Source: Limosilactobacillus vaginalis DSM 5837 = ATCC 49540
Lineage (GTDB): Bacteria > Bacillota > Bacilli > Lactobacillales > Lactobacillaceae
Direction of reading: 5' to 3'
Assembly (NCBI RefSeq): GCF_000159435.1
Contig: NZ_GG693413.1
Coordinates: forward strand, 31,657 to 95,656
Length of the DNA stretch: 64,000 bases
Shown here in pieces: positions 10,817 to 19,209 of the stretch. The position numbers and the translations under genes are program-made. Below the pieces are notes generated by a model that was given only the letters and a program-made list of their open reading frames with translations, did not search any database and had not been told where the DNA came from. How positions within the stretch are numbered: position 1 is the first letter of the stretch; every line of letters begins with the position of its first letter.

Positions 10817-13291
10817 ATGGCAGAAGAAATTAACCTATTTGAGGCGCCAGAAGAGCCATCCTTTTTTATTGGTCAAGTACAATCGGATATTTTTGATAGT
10901 CCTGATTCTTTTTATAAGGTTTTGCTAGTTTCGGTAGAAGACGCTAATTTCGATTGGAACGAAAGTGAAATAACGGTTACGGGGAGCTTTGGCGATCTCC
11001 GTGATGATCAAACGTATCGCTTTGAGGGAAAATTAATTGATCACCCTAAGTATGGTCGTCAATTCCAAGCAAGTTCATATCATGCTAACCAGCCAACCAG
11101 TAAAGAGGGAATTGTTAATTTCCTTGCTGGCAAGCAGTTCCCTGGAGTGGGGAAAAAGACTGCTGAAAAGATTGTTGATCAATTAGGCATTCATGCAATT
11201 GACAAGATCACTGCTGACCCGCATATTCTTGATGGCTTGAAATTACGTGAAGCAATTCGAACTAGCCTTGTTGAAAACCTGAATGCTAATCAGGGAATGG
11301 ACCAAATTATTATTGGATTAAATGATTTGGGATTTGGGAGTAATCTGAGCAGTGCCATTTTTGACCGCTATGGGGATGAAACTCTTCATGTTATTAGTGA
11401 AAATCCATACCAGCTTGTTCAGGATATTGACGGAATTAGTTTTAAGCGGGCAGATCAGGTAGCCATTAAAATGGGAATTCCTGCCGATGATCAGCGACGA
11501 ATCTCAGCAGCCATTATCCAGTCAATTGATGATTTAACGATGATGAGTGGTGATACCTATACCAGCGCTAAGCCGTTGCTTCAGGAAAGTATGCGCTTAC
11601 TTTCAGATACTAATGGACAACCAATTCCAACTGCTAAGGTTACTCAGCAGATTGTTGAAATGGAGAAAAGCGGTGCCATTCAGTACGAAGATAAACGGAT
11701 TTATCCGGCAAGTCTGTATAAGGCTGAATGGCAAATCGCCGAAAATCTGCACCGGCTTTGTCAAAACCAGGACGAGTCAAAAAATGAGAAGCAAATTACA
11801 ACCATTCTGGAAAAACTGCCAGTCAAAACTGGAATCAAATATGATGAGATCCAGATAGAAGCGATTAAAACGGCATTAACATCTAAGGTAATGCTCCTTA
11901 CCGGGGGACCAGGAACCGGGAAAACAACAATTATTAAGGGTGTTGTTGAGGCGTTTGCTGAACTTCACGAAATTGCTCTTGATCCGAACCAGTATAAGGA
12001 AAAGGCATTTCCAATTTTACTTGCTGCGCCAACGGGTCGGGCTGCCAAGCGAATGAGCGAAGCAACTGATCTGCCAGCAAGCACGATTCACCGCTTACTA
12101 GGGTTGAATGGTCGTGAAATGCCAACAGAATTAAACGCTAAGGATCTTGAAGGCTCATTATTGATCGTGGATGAAATGTCAATGGTTGATACATTGCTGT
12201 TTAAGGTTCTGGTTCAATCGATCCCGACATCAATGCACGTTATCTTTGTTGGTGATAAGGATCAGTTGCCCTCAGTCGGTCCTGGACAGGTTTTTCATGA
12301 TTTGCTAGAATTTGCTGATCTACCACGGATTGAATTAAAAAAGATCCACCGTCAGGCAGCAGATTCAACAATTATCCCTCTTGCTCATGATATTCGTGAA
12401 GGGAAAATTCCAAGTGATTTAACGGTAAAAATGGCGGATCGTTCATTTATTGCATGCCACTCACGACAAGTCCCAGGAGTTGTGAAACAAATTATTGAGA
12501 TGAGTCAAAAGCGTGGTTACGATGCTAATGATCTCCAAATCCTGGCACCGATGTATCGTGGCGCAGCGGGGGTTGATCGGCTAAACGATCTTTCCCAAGC
12601 CGTTTATAATCCAGCGGCTGCTAATAAGCAGGAGATTGAATTTCGGGGACAGGTGTTTCGAGTTGGTGATAAGGTTCTCCAACTGGTTAATAGTCCAGAG
12701 AATAACGTTTTTAACGGTGATATTGGTCGAATTACTGCAATTGAGAATGGCAGTAATAAGGGGAAAAAGAATGTCTCAATGACAATTGACTTTGACGGGA
12801 ATGAAGTTAACTATGGACGATTAGAGTGGTCACAAATTCGGTTGGCGTATAGTATTTCGATCCATAAATCTCAAGGTAGCCAATTTAAGATGGTGATTTT
12901 ACCCTTAGTTCATGAATTTGGTAGGATGTTACAGCGGAACCTTCTCTACACGGCTGTTACCCGGGCCGCTGACAAGCTAATAATGGTCGGGGAGACGTAT
13001 GCCTTCGTTACGGCAATTAATAGTCAATCTGTTAACCGGCAAACTAGTTTGGTAAAGAGATTAACGGATACTTGGAAACATCATGGTAAATTAAAATCAC
13101 CACTTGAGCAGGGAACGGAAAGTCAGTTTGAACCGGACAATATTAAAGAACATACTAGTGCTCAAGACGTCTCTGATGATCAATTAAGTCAAACTAAACA
13201 AACGATCCTAACCCCTGCATTGATTAAGTCAGGAGAAATCGATCCAATGATCGGGATGGAAGGACTTCGACCAGCTGATTTTAAAAAATAG
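10817..13291 (+). CDS. recD2: ATP-dependent RecD2-type DNA helicase
   Basis: A 5'-3' superfamily 1 helicase (RecD2/TraA type) acting without RecBC in genome maintenance. Domains in order are an N-terminal OB-like part, helix-hairpin-helix segments (FPGVGKKTAEKIV), Walker A TGGPGTGKTT (near residue 365), Walker B LIVDEMSMVD, motif III FVGDKDQLPSVGPG, and late motifs SIHKSQGSQF and NLLYTAVTRA. ATG 10817 gives 824 residues; an ATG at 10808 is directly against the AAGGAAGG site. The tail after about residue 760 is polar and variable. Confidence 0.96.
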   Translation: MAEEINLFEAPEEPSFFIGQVQSDIFDSPDSFYKVLLVSVEDANFDWNESEITVTGSFGDLRDDQTYRFEGKLIDHPKYGRQFQASSYHANQPTSKEGIVNFLAGKQFPGVGKKTAEKIVDQLGIHAIDKITADPHILDGLKLREAIRTSLVENLNANQGMDQIIIGLNDLGFGSNLSSAIFDRYGDETLHVISENPYQLVQDIDGISFKRADQVAIKMGIPADDQRRISAAIIQSIDDLTMMSGDTYTSAKPLLQESMRLLSDTNGQPIPTAKVTQQIVEMEKSGAIQYEDKRIYPASLYKAEWQIAENLHRLCQNQDESKNEKQITTILEKLPVKTGIKYDEIQIEAIKTALTSKVMLLTGGPGTGKTTIIKGVVEAFAELHEIALDPNQYKEKAFPILLAAPTGRAAKRMSEATDLPASTIHRLLGLNGREMPTELNAKDLEGSLLIVDEMSMVDTLLFKVLVQSIPTSMHVIFVGDKDQLPSVGPGQVFHDLLEFADLPRIELKKIHRQAADSTIIPLAHDIREGKIPSDLTVKMADRSFIACHSRQVPGVVKQIIEMSQKRGYDANDLQILAPMYRGAAGVDRLNDLSQAVYNPAAANKQEIEFRGQVFRVGDKVLQLVNSPENNVFNGDIGRITAIENGSNKGKKNVSMTIDFDGNEVNYGRLEWSQIRLAYSISIHKSQGSQFKMVILPLVHEFGRMLQRNLLYTAVTRAADKLIMVGETYAFVTAINSQSVNRQTSLVKRLTDTWKHHGKLKSPLEQGTESQFEPDNIKEHTSAQDVSDDQLSQTKQTILTPALIKSGEIDPMIGMEGLRPADFKK

Positions 13292-13297
13292 TTCAGC

Positions 13298-13326
13298 TTG
13301 CACCAAATAAGAAAACTTGCGATAAT
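13298..13326 (+). promoter_or_regulatory. Promoter for the PRPP synthetase gene
   Basis: TTGCAC (13298-13303) and GATAAT (13321-13326) are separated by 17 bases and lie just before the gene's ribosome binding site. Confidence 0.65.
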
Positions 13327-13364
13327 AACAGTGTATTGTTGATTTTATCTTGAGGAGAATAACA

Positions 13365-14336
13365 ATGACTGAAATAAAAGATGCGAAAAATGTTTGCTTA
13401 TTTGCCTTAAATTCTAATGAACCCCTTGCTAAGAGTGTTGCTGATAAGATTGGTCTCCCACTTAGTAAGGCTTCCGTTAGTCACTTTGCAGACGGGGAAA
13501 TTAAGGTAACCATTGACGAAAGTGTTCGTGGTTGTGAGACCTACGTAATCCAATCAGTATCCGATCCGGTCAATACTAATTTGATGGAATTACTGATTAT
13601 GGTTGATGCTTTACGTCGGGCAAGTGCTGCCAAGATTAATGTTGTAATGCCATATTATGGGTACGCACGGCAGGACCGAAAAGCACGGAGTCGGGAACCA
13701 ATCACTGCCAAATTGATCGCTAATCTGCTCGAAATGGACAAGATTGATCGACTAATTACAATTGATCTTCACGCTGCTCAGGTTCAAGGTTTCTTTGATA
13801 TTCCAGTTGATCACTTACAAGCTACACAATTATTTGCTAAGTACGTAGAAAAACGTGATCTTGGCGATGATATTGTTGTGGTTTCACCTGATCATGCTGG
13901 AGTTAGTTTGGCTCGGCGCTTTGCAGAAGAAATTAAAGCACCGATTGCAATTGTTGATAACCGGAATGATGAGGTTCGTGAACGGAGTAGTCAAGAAGTT
14001 CCAGAATATGTTATTGGGGACGTTAAGGATAAAGTTGCCATTATCGTTGATGATATTGTTGATACTGGTGTGCGAATGAGTTTATCCGCTAAGGCACTCC
14101 AAAAATTTGGTGCGAAAAAGATTTATGGGGTTGCAACCCACGCAGTCCTGTCTGGAAATGCTCCTCAAGTATTGGAAGACTCGCCGCTTGAAGAAATGTG
14201 GGTAACTGATACCATTGAATTACCTGCTGAAAAGGAATTTAAGAAGCTTCACCGGCTTTCTGTGGCCGAACTATTAAAAGAGGCAATTGTTCGTGTCCAC
14301 AATCACCAATCAATTCGTGAGTTATTTAAGCACTAG
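13365..14336 (+). CDS. prs: Ribose-phosphate pyrophosphokinase paralogue with altered PRPP loop
   Basis: Makes PRPP from ribose 5-phosphate and ATP for nucleotide and histidine/tryptophan synthesis. ATG 13365 follows GAGGAG (13352-13357), giving 323 residues. ATP and catalytic regions look intact: SHFADGEIKVT, the flexible loop YYGYARQDRKARSREPITAK, and DLHAAQVQGFFDIPVDHL. The 5-phosphate loop differs from the usual DDIIDTAGT: here it reads VDDIVDTGVRMS (near residue 230), and SPDHAGVSLARR replaces the common SPDHGGV. It stands alone with its own promoter rather than with the glmU/purine context often seen for the main Prs. It is probably a second copy; full activity is not assured. Confidence 0.88.
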   Translation: MTEIKDAKNVCLFALNSNEPLAKSVADKIGLPLSKASVSHFADGEIKVTIDESVRGCETYVIQSVSDPVNTNLMELLIMVDALRRASAAKINVVMPYYGYARQDRKARSREPITAKLIANLLEMDKIDRLITIDLHAAQVQGFFDIPVDHLQATQLFAKYVEKRDLGDDIVVVSPDHAGVSLARRFAEEIKAPIAIVDNRNDEVRERSSQEVPEYVIGDVKDKVAIIVDDIVDTGVRMSLSAKALQKFGAKKIYGVATHAVLSGNAPQVLEDSPLEEMWVTDTIELPAEKEFKKLHRLSVAELLKEAIVRVHNHQSIRELFKH

Positions 14337-14349
14337 GAAAAACGAAGCT

Positions 14350-14455
14350 GGAAATTAACTTTCTCGGAGGGACGGTTAACTAACTTAGAACGATGAATGA
14401 TGATAAAATCATCAGAATCGTTCGTAGTTAGGCTTGAGTCCCTCAGTTAATTTCC
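14350..14455 (+). ncRNA. Extended 106-nt hairpin downstream of prs, candidate structured RNA
   Basis: A single long nested hairpin. Arms pair at 14350-14360/14445-14455 (11 bp, perfect), 14367-14373/14438-14444 (7 bp), 14380-14385/14426-14431 (6 bp), 14388-14394/14417-14423 (7 bp) and 14398-14404/14408-14414 (7 bp), with a 3-base loop. TTCTCG (14361-14366) bulges on one side. A smaller hairpin (14459-14464/14484-14489) and a strong terminator follow. No frame here codes for protein. It may be a prs 3' UTR element or an independent small RNA; strand is assumed from the terminator. Confidence 0.5.
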
Positions 14456-14496
14456 GCGATTAGACTCTGTAATTTTGGAGATCTCTAATTATAGAT

Positions 14497-14537
14497 AAAG
14501 GGTGAGAAAAACGTTTAGTTTTTCTCACCCTTTAATT
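14497..14537 (+). terminator. Strong terminator after prs and the extended hairpin
   Basis: A perfect 16-bp stem (14497-14512 with 14518-14533) and a 5-base loop, followed by AATTTATT. It ends the prs transcript or the putative small RNA. Confidence 0.8.
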
Positions 14538-14620
14538 TATTAAGAATACGCCAGAACTAGCGATTACTTTAGCTTAGCCTGACGTTTTTTTCGTTAAGGT
14601 AATAATTATAATTGCATAGT

Positions 14621-14641
14621 AAAACCATCCGTTTTAGATGG
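14621..14641 (-). terminator. Weak terminator after the Spx-like gene
   Basis: On the minus strand CCATC pairs with GATGG and runs into TTTT, overlapping the stop codon of the Spx-like gene. Confidence 0.4.
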
Positions 14642-15059
14642 GAAATGCAAAGTGTCTCGTTTGAACAGCCTGTTTTAGTAATAGATCTGCCAACTCGTCT
14701 TTTCGCTCTTGCTGTGAAATAAAAATCCCCATTTTTTCTTGATCGAAGCCAGTTACTAACTTGCTCTCATCACAGATAATTGGATTTTTCAAAACGTGAG
14801 GGCTCTTCTGAATTGCTTCTACTAGTTGATTAATGGTTATGGTTTCAGAAGTTAACTGAAGTGCTTTCGTATCTCGAGAACGGGTAGAAATCAAGTCGGC
14901 AGTCCCGTTAATCGACTTGCTTAGCAGATCGAGAATTTCTGCTTTAGTTAATGGCTGTTTTTCGATATTTCGTTCATGAACCGTTAGTTGATGAGCGGTG
15001 AGCCACTTAACTGCCTTCCGTTTTGAAGGATCGTTAGTGTGGTAGTATATACAAATCAT
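14634..15059 (-). CDS. Spx/ArsC-family protein lacking the CXXC redox motif
   Basis: A 141-residue member of the Spx family of RNA-polymerase-binding regulators. It aligns with Spx without gaps over the first 100 residues: the ERNI segment, G52 in SINGTADLISTRS (the alpha-CTD contact glycine in Spx) and a PII/DES region are kept. The redox switch is lost: positions 10 and 13, cysteines in Spx, are D and K (TNDPSKRKA), and position 92, R in Spx, is N (KNPII). A good AGGAGG site precedes the ATG. It is a single gene convergent with prs. It probably still binds RNA polymerase but without thiol sensing (inference); whether it activates or competes is unknown. Confidence 0.85.
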   Translation of the reverse strand: MICIYYHTNDPSKRKAVKWLTAHQLTVHERNIEKQPLTKAEILDLLSKSINGTADLISTRSRDTKALQLTSETITINQLVEAIQKSPHVLKNPIICDESKLVTGFDQEKMGIFISQQERKDELADLLLKQAVQTRHFAFPI

Positions 15060-15324
15060 GCGATCACTTCCTCCTATAACTATTTTTATTTTATCAATGA
15101 AATGAAATTAACAGTCTCAATCCTGACTTGTCTTTAATAAAATTTAAGCAAAATAACCTTTTTGTAACTTTCTTTATCTCATCTTTCCTTGATTAAAAAA
15201 TAAAATCTTTAAAAATGTTAAAATTAGTACAAGAATTTCTAAAAAAATGATATGGTAAAAGAGATTTGAGTTATTAACTAAGTAATTAGCAATTATTTTT
15301 TCGTTTTTGAGAGGATGTTTCTGT
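15060..15324. other. AT-rich divergent intergenic region
   Basis: 265 bases between the divergent spx-like and cell-wall hydrolase genes. It is very AT-rich with A and T tracts and should hold both promoters, but no pair of -35/-10 boxes with correct spacing stands out. No RNA gene or coding frame is seen. Confidence 0.5.
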
Positions 15325-16602
15325 ATGGTAAAGAAAGTACGTAAGTATAGTTCATCAACAAGATTAGTTGCTGGAACGCTGGGAGCATTAAGTGTTTTTG
15401 CACTGACTACCCAAGCTAATAATACTGTTGAAGCAAAGGCAAAGAGTTCTAGTCATGCTGAACAACCAGCATCAATGAGTTCTTCTGCTAATGCTGTTCG
15501 TAATAGCGGTCAGTTATCATTAGCGCCAATTCAATCATCATCAGCTTCTTCTAAGTCGGCTTCAGTTGCTAAGGATGGAATTTATGTGGTTAAGAGTGGC
15601 GATACCTTAAGTGAACTAGCTGTTCAATTTAACGTTAGCCTTAATGATCTTGTTGCTTGGAATCATATCCAGAATCCAAACTTGATTTATGTTGGTCAAC
15701 AATTATCAATTGATGGCAAAAATGTTAACTCAGCAGTATCACAATCAAGTGCTGCCCCAGTTGCTCAACCACAATCATTTACCGTTACAGGAAATGTTCA
15801 ACAGGCTCAACCGCAAGCTGTTCAAGGAGCTGTTAGCGAAGCTGCCCAACCACAAGCAATGGGAAACACCGTTCAACAAGCGGCTAATCAACAAGGCCAA
15901 TCATCACAAATGGTTAGTTCAGCATATACAAGTACAGTAAATGCAGCTGCTTATAACTCTGCTGCGCCTAGTCAACAGAGCTCTGCAGTTGCTGTAGCAG
16001 ATAATCAACAGGTAAACAGTCAACAACCTGTTTCTGCTAATAGTACTCAAGCAGTGGCTTATAGTACAGCTTCACGAGCAGCCGCAACTAACCAAACGAC
16101 AGCACAAAGTCAACAAGTAACTACTAGTTCAGCTGCATCTCAACAAACACAACAATCACAAGCTCAACATAGCCAAGCTGCTCAACAGGCAACTAGTCAA
16201 CAAACTGCAAGTCAAAACCAAAACAATTCTAACTTGCAATCTGGCTCAGTTGTTAGTTTAGCAAGTAAGATTGCTAGTTCTAACAGTGTTCCATATCAAT
16301 GGGGCGGTAATTCATTAAGCGGAATGGATTGTTCAGGATTTGTTCAATACGTATATGCAAATGCTGAAGGAAAGCAATTGCCACACAATACCGTTGCCAT
16401 GGAAAGCTACGTTACTACCAAGCAAGTTAGTCAGGCTCAAGCAGGAGACCTTCTCTTCTGGGGAAATCATGGCAGCTCATACCACGTTGGTATTTACATG
16501 GGGAACAACCAATATGCTGCTGCGGCTAAGCCTGGAACCAACGTTGCAGTATATAACCTAAGCTCATACTTTACACCAAGTTTTGCTGGGACAGTCAAGT
16601 AA
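15325..16602 (+). CDS. Secreted LysM-NlpC/P60 peptidoglycan hydrolase
   Basis: A 425-residue exported wall hydrolase. ATG 15325 follows GAGAGGA; a TTG at 15307 overlaps that site. Order: signal peptide (about residues 1-40, with LVAGTLGALSVFALTT), LysM domain from about residue 87 (YVVKSGDTLSELAVQF), a linker of about 180 residues of mostly Q, S, A and V, and a C-terminal NlpC/P60 domain. The catalytic cysteine is C336 (GMDCSGFVQYVY) and the histidine H387 (SSYHVGIYMG). It probably cuts stem-peptide bonds (gamma-D-Glu-diamino acid type) during growth or daughter-cell separation. It is monocistronic, ending in a strong terminator. Confidence 0.93.
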   Translation: MVKKVRKYSSSTRLVAGTLGALSVFALTTQANNTVEAKAKSSSHAEQPASMSSSANAVRNSGQLSLAPIQSSSASSKSASVAKDGIYVVKSGDTLSELAVQFNVSLNDLVAWNHIQNPNLIYVGQQLSIDGKNVNSAVSQSSAAPVAQPQSFTVTGNVQQAQPQAVQGAVSEAAQPQAMGNTVQQAANQQGQSSQMVSSAYTSTVNAAAYNSAAPSQQSSAVAVADNQQVNSQQPVSANSTQAVAYSTASRAAATNQTTAQSQQVTTSSAASQQTQQSQAQHSQAAQQATSQQTASQNQNNSNLQSGSVVSLASKIASSNSVPYQWGGNSLSGMDCSGFVQYVYANAEGKQLPHNTVAMESYVTTKQVSQAQAGDLLFWGNHGSSYHVGIYMGNNQYAAAAKPGTNVAVYNLSSYFTPSFAGTVK

Positions 16603-16621
16603 ACATTAAAAATGGTAAAAT

Positions 16622-16672
16622 AAAACAACCTAAGATTATCTTTGCTTTAAACTAATCTTAGGTTGTTTTTGT
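16622..16672 (+). terminator. Terminator after the LysM-NlpC/P60 gene
   Basis: A 17-bp perfect stem (16622-16638 with 16653-16669) ending in a T run. Confidence 0.85.
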
Positions 16673-16698
16673 GATTTATTAATAGAGAGGCTGAGTAG

Positions 16699-17142
16699 AT
16701 GACTTTTTATACTGAGAGTTACTTTATGCACCAGCAACAGTTTAATAGCTTAATTAACTATGCAGTAATCCTGATATTGATATTATTAGTTTTAATTAAC
16801 TCCTTTCGCTATTTTCGCCATCAATTGCAAACCCGTTATCGCGACTTAGGAATTATCTTCTTTCTTCTTTTGCTGATTTTTGCGGGATTACAAATTACTA
16901 ATTTAGAAAAAACTTACTCCCAACAGTCACAATCGTTACAGATGAGACCCTTTATTCGTGCAGTTGCTAAGGATCATGATATTAGTCCAAATAAGGTTGT
17001 TGTTAATTCAACAACCCTAACTGACGGAATTATTGTCCGGTTCGATAAAAAGGATTATCGGGTAAATTTGAGCCCAAGTGGCGATAACTATACGCTTACC
17101 CGTGCACACGTTGTTGATCATCGGGTAATTATCCAGAAATAG
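16699..17142 (+). CDS. DUF3290 family membrane protein
   Basis: 147 residues with two membrane segments (about residues 17-34 and 48-66) and a small outer or inner C-terminal domain. It is recognised as DUF3290 by its sequence and by pairing with a DUF421 gene 10 bases downstream, a set common in lactobacilli. Function is unknown; the pair is sometimes suspected in envelope stress, which the sequence does not prove. Confidence 0.8.
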   Translation: MTFYTESYFMHQQQFNSLINYAVILILILLVLINSFRYFRHQLQTRYRDLGIIFFLLLLIFAGLQITNLEKTYSQQSQSLQMRPFIRAVAKDHDISPNKVVVNSTTLTDGIIVRFDKKDYRVNLSPSGDNYTLTRAHVVDHRVIIQK

Positions 17143-17152
17143 GGGGATGCTT

Positions 17153-17791
17153 ATGGATTATGGTTTAATTACGATTAAATTTGTTTTAGGAATGATCTGC
17201 CTTATTTTCCAGATTAATATTCTGGGGAAGGGGAATTTGGCACCGACATCCGCAATTGACCAAGTGCAAAATTATGTTCTTGGGGGAATTATTGGTGGAA
17301 TCATTTATAACCAGGACATTACCGTGCTGCAGTTCGTAATGGTTCTCTTAATCTGGACATTGATTGTGTTTATCGTTAAATACGCTAAGGAGCATAACGC
17401 GACAATCCAGAATATTATTGACGGCCGCCCTCGACTACTAATTAAAGATGGTCAATTACTGGTGGATAATTGTATGCGCGCAGGAATGACTGCTAATGAG
17501 TTAATGTTCCGCTTGCGAAGTCATGGAATTTATGAAATTGCTAAAGTTAAAAGCGGCATCTTAGAGCAGAATGGTCAATTGGTAGTAATTGAAAATAGTG
17601 ATGAAAATATCCGTTTCCCGCTAATTAATGATGGTCAAATTAACATGGATGTTCTTGAATTAATTCACCATGATGAAAAGTGGATTGCTGAACAGGTGAA
17701 AGAAGTCGGCTTTGAGAGTATTAATGATATTTATCTCGGTGAATACATTCACGGGAAGCTACACTTGGTTGGTTATCCTAAAGATAATTAA
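17153..17791 (+). CDS. DUF421 (YetF-like) membrane protein
   Basis: 212 residues: three N-terminal membrane segments (IKFVLGMICLIFQINIL; YVLGGIIGGIIYN; LQFVMVLLIWTLIVFIV), then a cytoplasmic DUF421 domain with RPRLLIKDGQLLVDNCMRAG and ELMFRLRSHGIYEIAKVKSG. ATG 17153 is chosen over 17147, which touches the AGGGGG site. It is cotranscribed with the DUF3290 gene. A bidirectional terminator separates it from the convergent lipid kinase gene. Confidence 0.85.
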   Translation: MDYGLITIKFVLGMICLIFQINILGKGNLAPTSAIDQVQNYVLGGIIGGIIYNQDITVLQFVMVLLIWTLIVFIVKYAKEHNATIQNIIDGRPRLLIKDGQLLVDNCMRAGMTANELMFRLRSHGIYEIAKVKSGILEQNGQLVVIENSDENIRFPLINDGQINMDVLELIHHDEKWIAEQVKEVGFESINDIYLGEYIHGKLHLVGYPKDN

Positions 17792-17805
17792 CTTACCAAC
17801 AATAA

Positions 17806-17844
17806 AAAATGGACTGGAAAACATCAATTTTCCGGTCCATTTTC
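17806..17844. terminator. Bidirectional terminator between DUF421 and lipid kinase genes
   Basis: A 16-bp stem (17806-17821 with 17828-17843, one G-T pair) with A runs on one side and T runs on the other serves both convergent genes. Confidence 0.8.
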
Positions 17845-17855
17845 TATTGTTGGCT

Positions 17856-18794
17856 TTAATTAAGCGGTTCTTGCCAAAATTGATAGTGACTAGTATCAAC
17901 ATTCAAATCGTAAAATCGATTTCCCATGTTTTCCCCATCAATTTGCCCAAATTCCAATGAAGTTGTGGAATAATGGAGAGCTTTAGCGTGAAAGTGGTGG
18001 GCAAACCGTGATTCCGCTAATTTACCGCGACCAAACTGAATAACCTCCCAAAGGGTCAGAAGCCAATTCTTTCGTTCGGCAACGACCATACTAATTGCAT
18101 CATCATTAACATTGGCTGAATGATCAATTTGGAAACCGCCACCAATATACGGATGATTTGTTGCTACTACAATAAAAGCATTAGCAAAAATATGGTGGTG
18201 ACCCTGTTCCTGAAGAGTTAGTTGGAACGGTTGCTGATCATAAATAACACCGAATGCCTTGCTGAGGTAGGACAAGTTTCCTAGCCGCAATTTGTTGAGG
18301 CTTTTTTTAGTCTTTGATGAATTAGTTCGGCTAACAATTGCGGCGTCAAAGCCAATCCCAATGTTGTTAAGAAAATAACCTTCCTCATTCTTGATTGATT
18401 CGGTGTAATGGCCAATTGTGATGGTGCGTGCTTTGGTTGTCGAAATTATTTGCTGGAGAGCCTTTTCTGGATTTAACGAAATTCCGTAGCCACGAGCAAA
18501 GTCATTGCCGGTTCCCGCAGGAATATATGATAGCGGAAGGGTGGAACCAGCTTTAACTAAGCCGTTTAGAACGTTATGGAGGGTCCCATCGCCACCGATC
18601 ACAATTACAACGGTATCCGAATTATGAGGGTAAGCTTTAGCAATCCGCTTTGCAAAGAAAGCTTCATGGTTAGCATAGTCGGTTTGGTGGAGGGAATAAT
18701 CTAACTGTCCTTCAATAACTGGCTGGAGAATGTTCCAAGTTTTTTGAGCTTTTCCATTTCCTGCAGTTGGATTTAGGATTATCTCATAATGCAT
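17856..18794 (-). CDS. Diacylglycerol/lipid kinase family protein (DagK/YegS-like)
   Basis: 312 residues. The N-terminal catalytic domain has the phosphate-binding motif VIGGDGTLHNVLNGL (near residue 68) and PAGTGNDFARG (near residue 98), both typical of diacylglycerol kinase-like enzymes. It probably phosphorylates diacylglycerol released by teichoic acid synthesis. A GGAGG site precedes the ATG. It lies downstream of rpoY on the same strand, with a terminator between them. Confidence 0.92.
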   Translation of the reverse strand: MHYEIILNPTAGNGKAQKTWNILQPVIEGQLDYSLHQTDYANHEAFFAKRIAKAYPHNSDTVVIVIGGDGTLHNVLNGLVKAGSTLPLSYIPAGTGNDFARGYGISLNPEKALQQIISTTKARTITIGHYTESIKNEEGYFLNNIGIGFDAAIVSRTNSSKTKKSLNKLRLGNLSYLSKAFGVIYDQQPFQLTLQEQGHHHIFANAFIVVATNHPYIGGGFQIDHSANVNDDAISMVVAERKNWLLTLWEVIQFGRGKLAESRFAHHFHAKALHYSTTSLEFGQIDGENMGNRFYDLNVDTSHYQFWQEPLN

Positions 18795-18820
18795 AATTAG
18801 ACCTCCCTAGGATCAAGCAA

Positions 18821-18852
18821 AAGACAGCCGAGAGATTTTCCCCGACTGTCTT
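18821..18852 (-). terminator. Terminator after rpoY
   Basis: Read on the minus strand, AAGACAGTCG pairs with CGGCTGTCTT and continues TTTTGC. It lies between rpoY and the lipid kinase gene. Confidence 0.7.
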
Positions 18853-18861
18853 AATTAGCAA

Positions 18862-19074
18862 TTAGAACTTAGTAATCTTAAAGTTTGGATTTTGCTTTTC
18901 GTATTCCAAAGCTTTATCGTCTAATTGTTCAACAAATTCAATGTTGTAGTCAGTATTTTCTTCAACCAATAATAATGCCTGAGCCTCTGAATCAGCTTCA
19001 ATATACAATGATTGAGTATTTTCACGAACCGGCCGTTTAGTTGCATCGGGTTGGTAGTATACCTTAAAAGTCAT
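18862..19074 (-). CDS. rpoY: RNA polymerase epsilon subunit RpoY
   Basis: 70 residues that fit the Firmicutes RNA polymerase small subunit epsilon (DUF1447): start MTFKVYYQPD, then VRENTQSLYIEADS and NIEFVEQLDDKALEYE. The subunit binds near the beta' jaw. In Bacillus it is next to rnjA; here no rnjA is adjacent, but def and pdh follow in the Bacillus order. Confidence 0.93.
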   Translation of the reverse strand: MTFKVYYQPDATKRPVRENTQSLYIEADSEAQALLLVEENTDYNIEFVEQLDDKALEYEKQNPNFKITKF

Positions 19075-19209
19075 ACTGTAAAAAGCTCCTTATTATGTTA
19101 TTTAAACTTTAGTTACTTAAATTATTTTAGCACATCTAATCAACTGTGTTACTTAAAATTGTAAAATGGTATGATTAAGTTAAATATAATTAAGAAATGG
19201 GATGAGCCT

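Noticed and set aside
14350..14455. 6S RNA
   Set aside because: The rod shape is suggestive, but at 106 nt it is shorter than known 6S RNAs and the central bubble is not clear; kept only as a candidate structured RNA.
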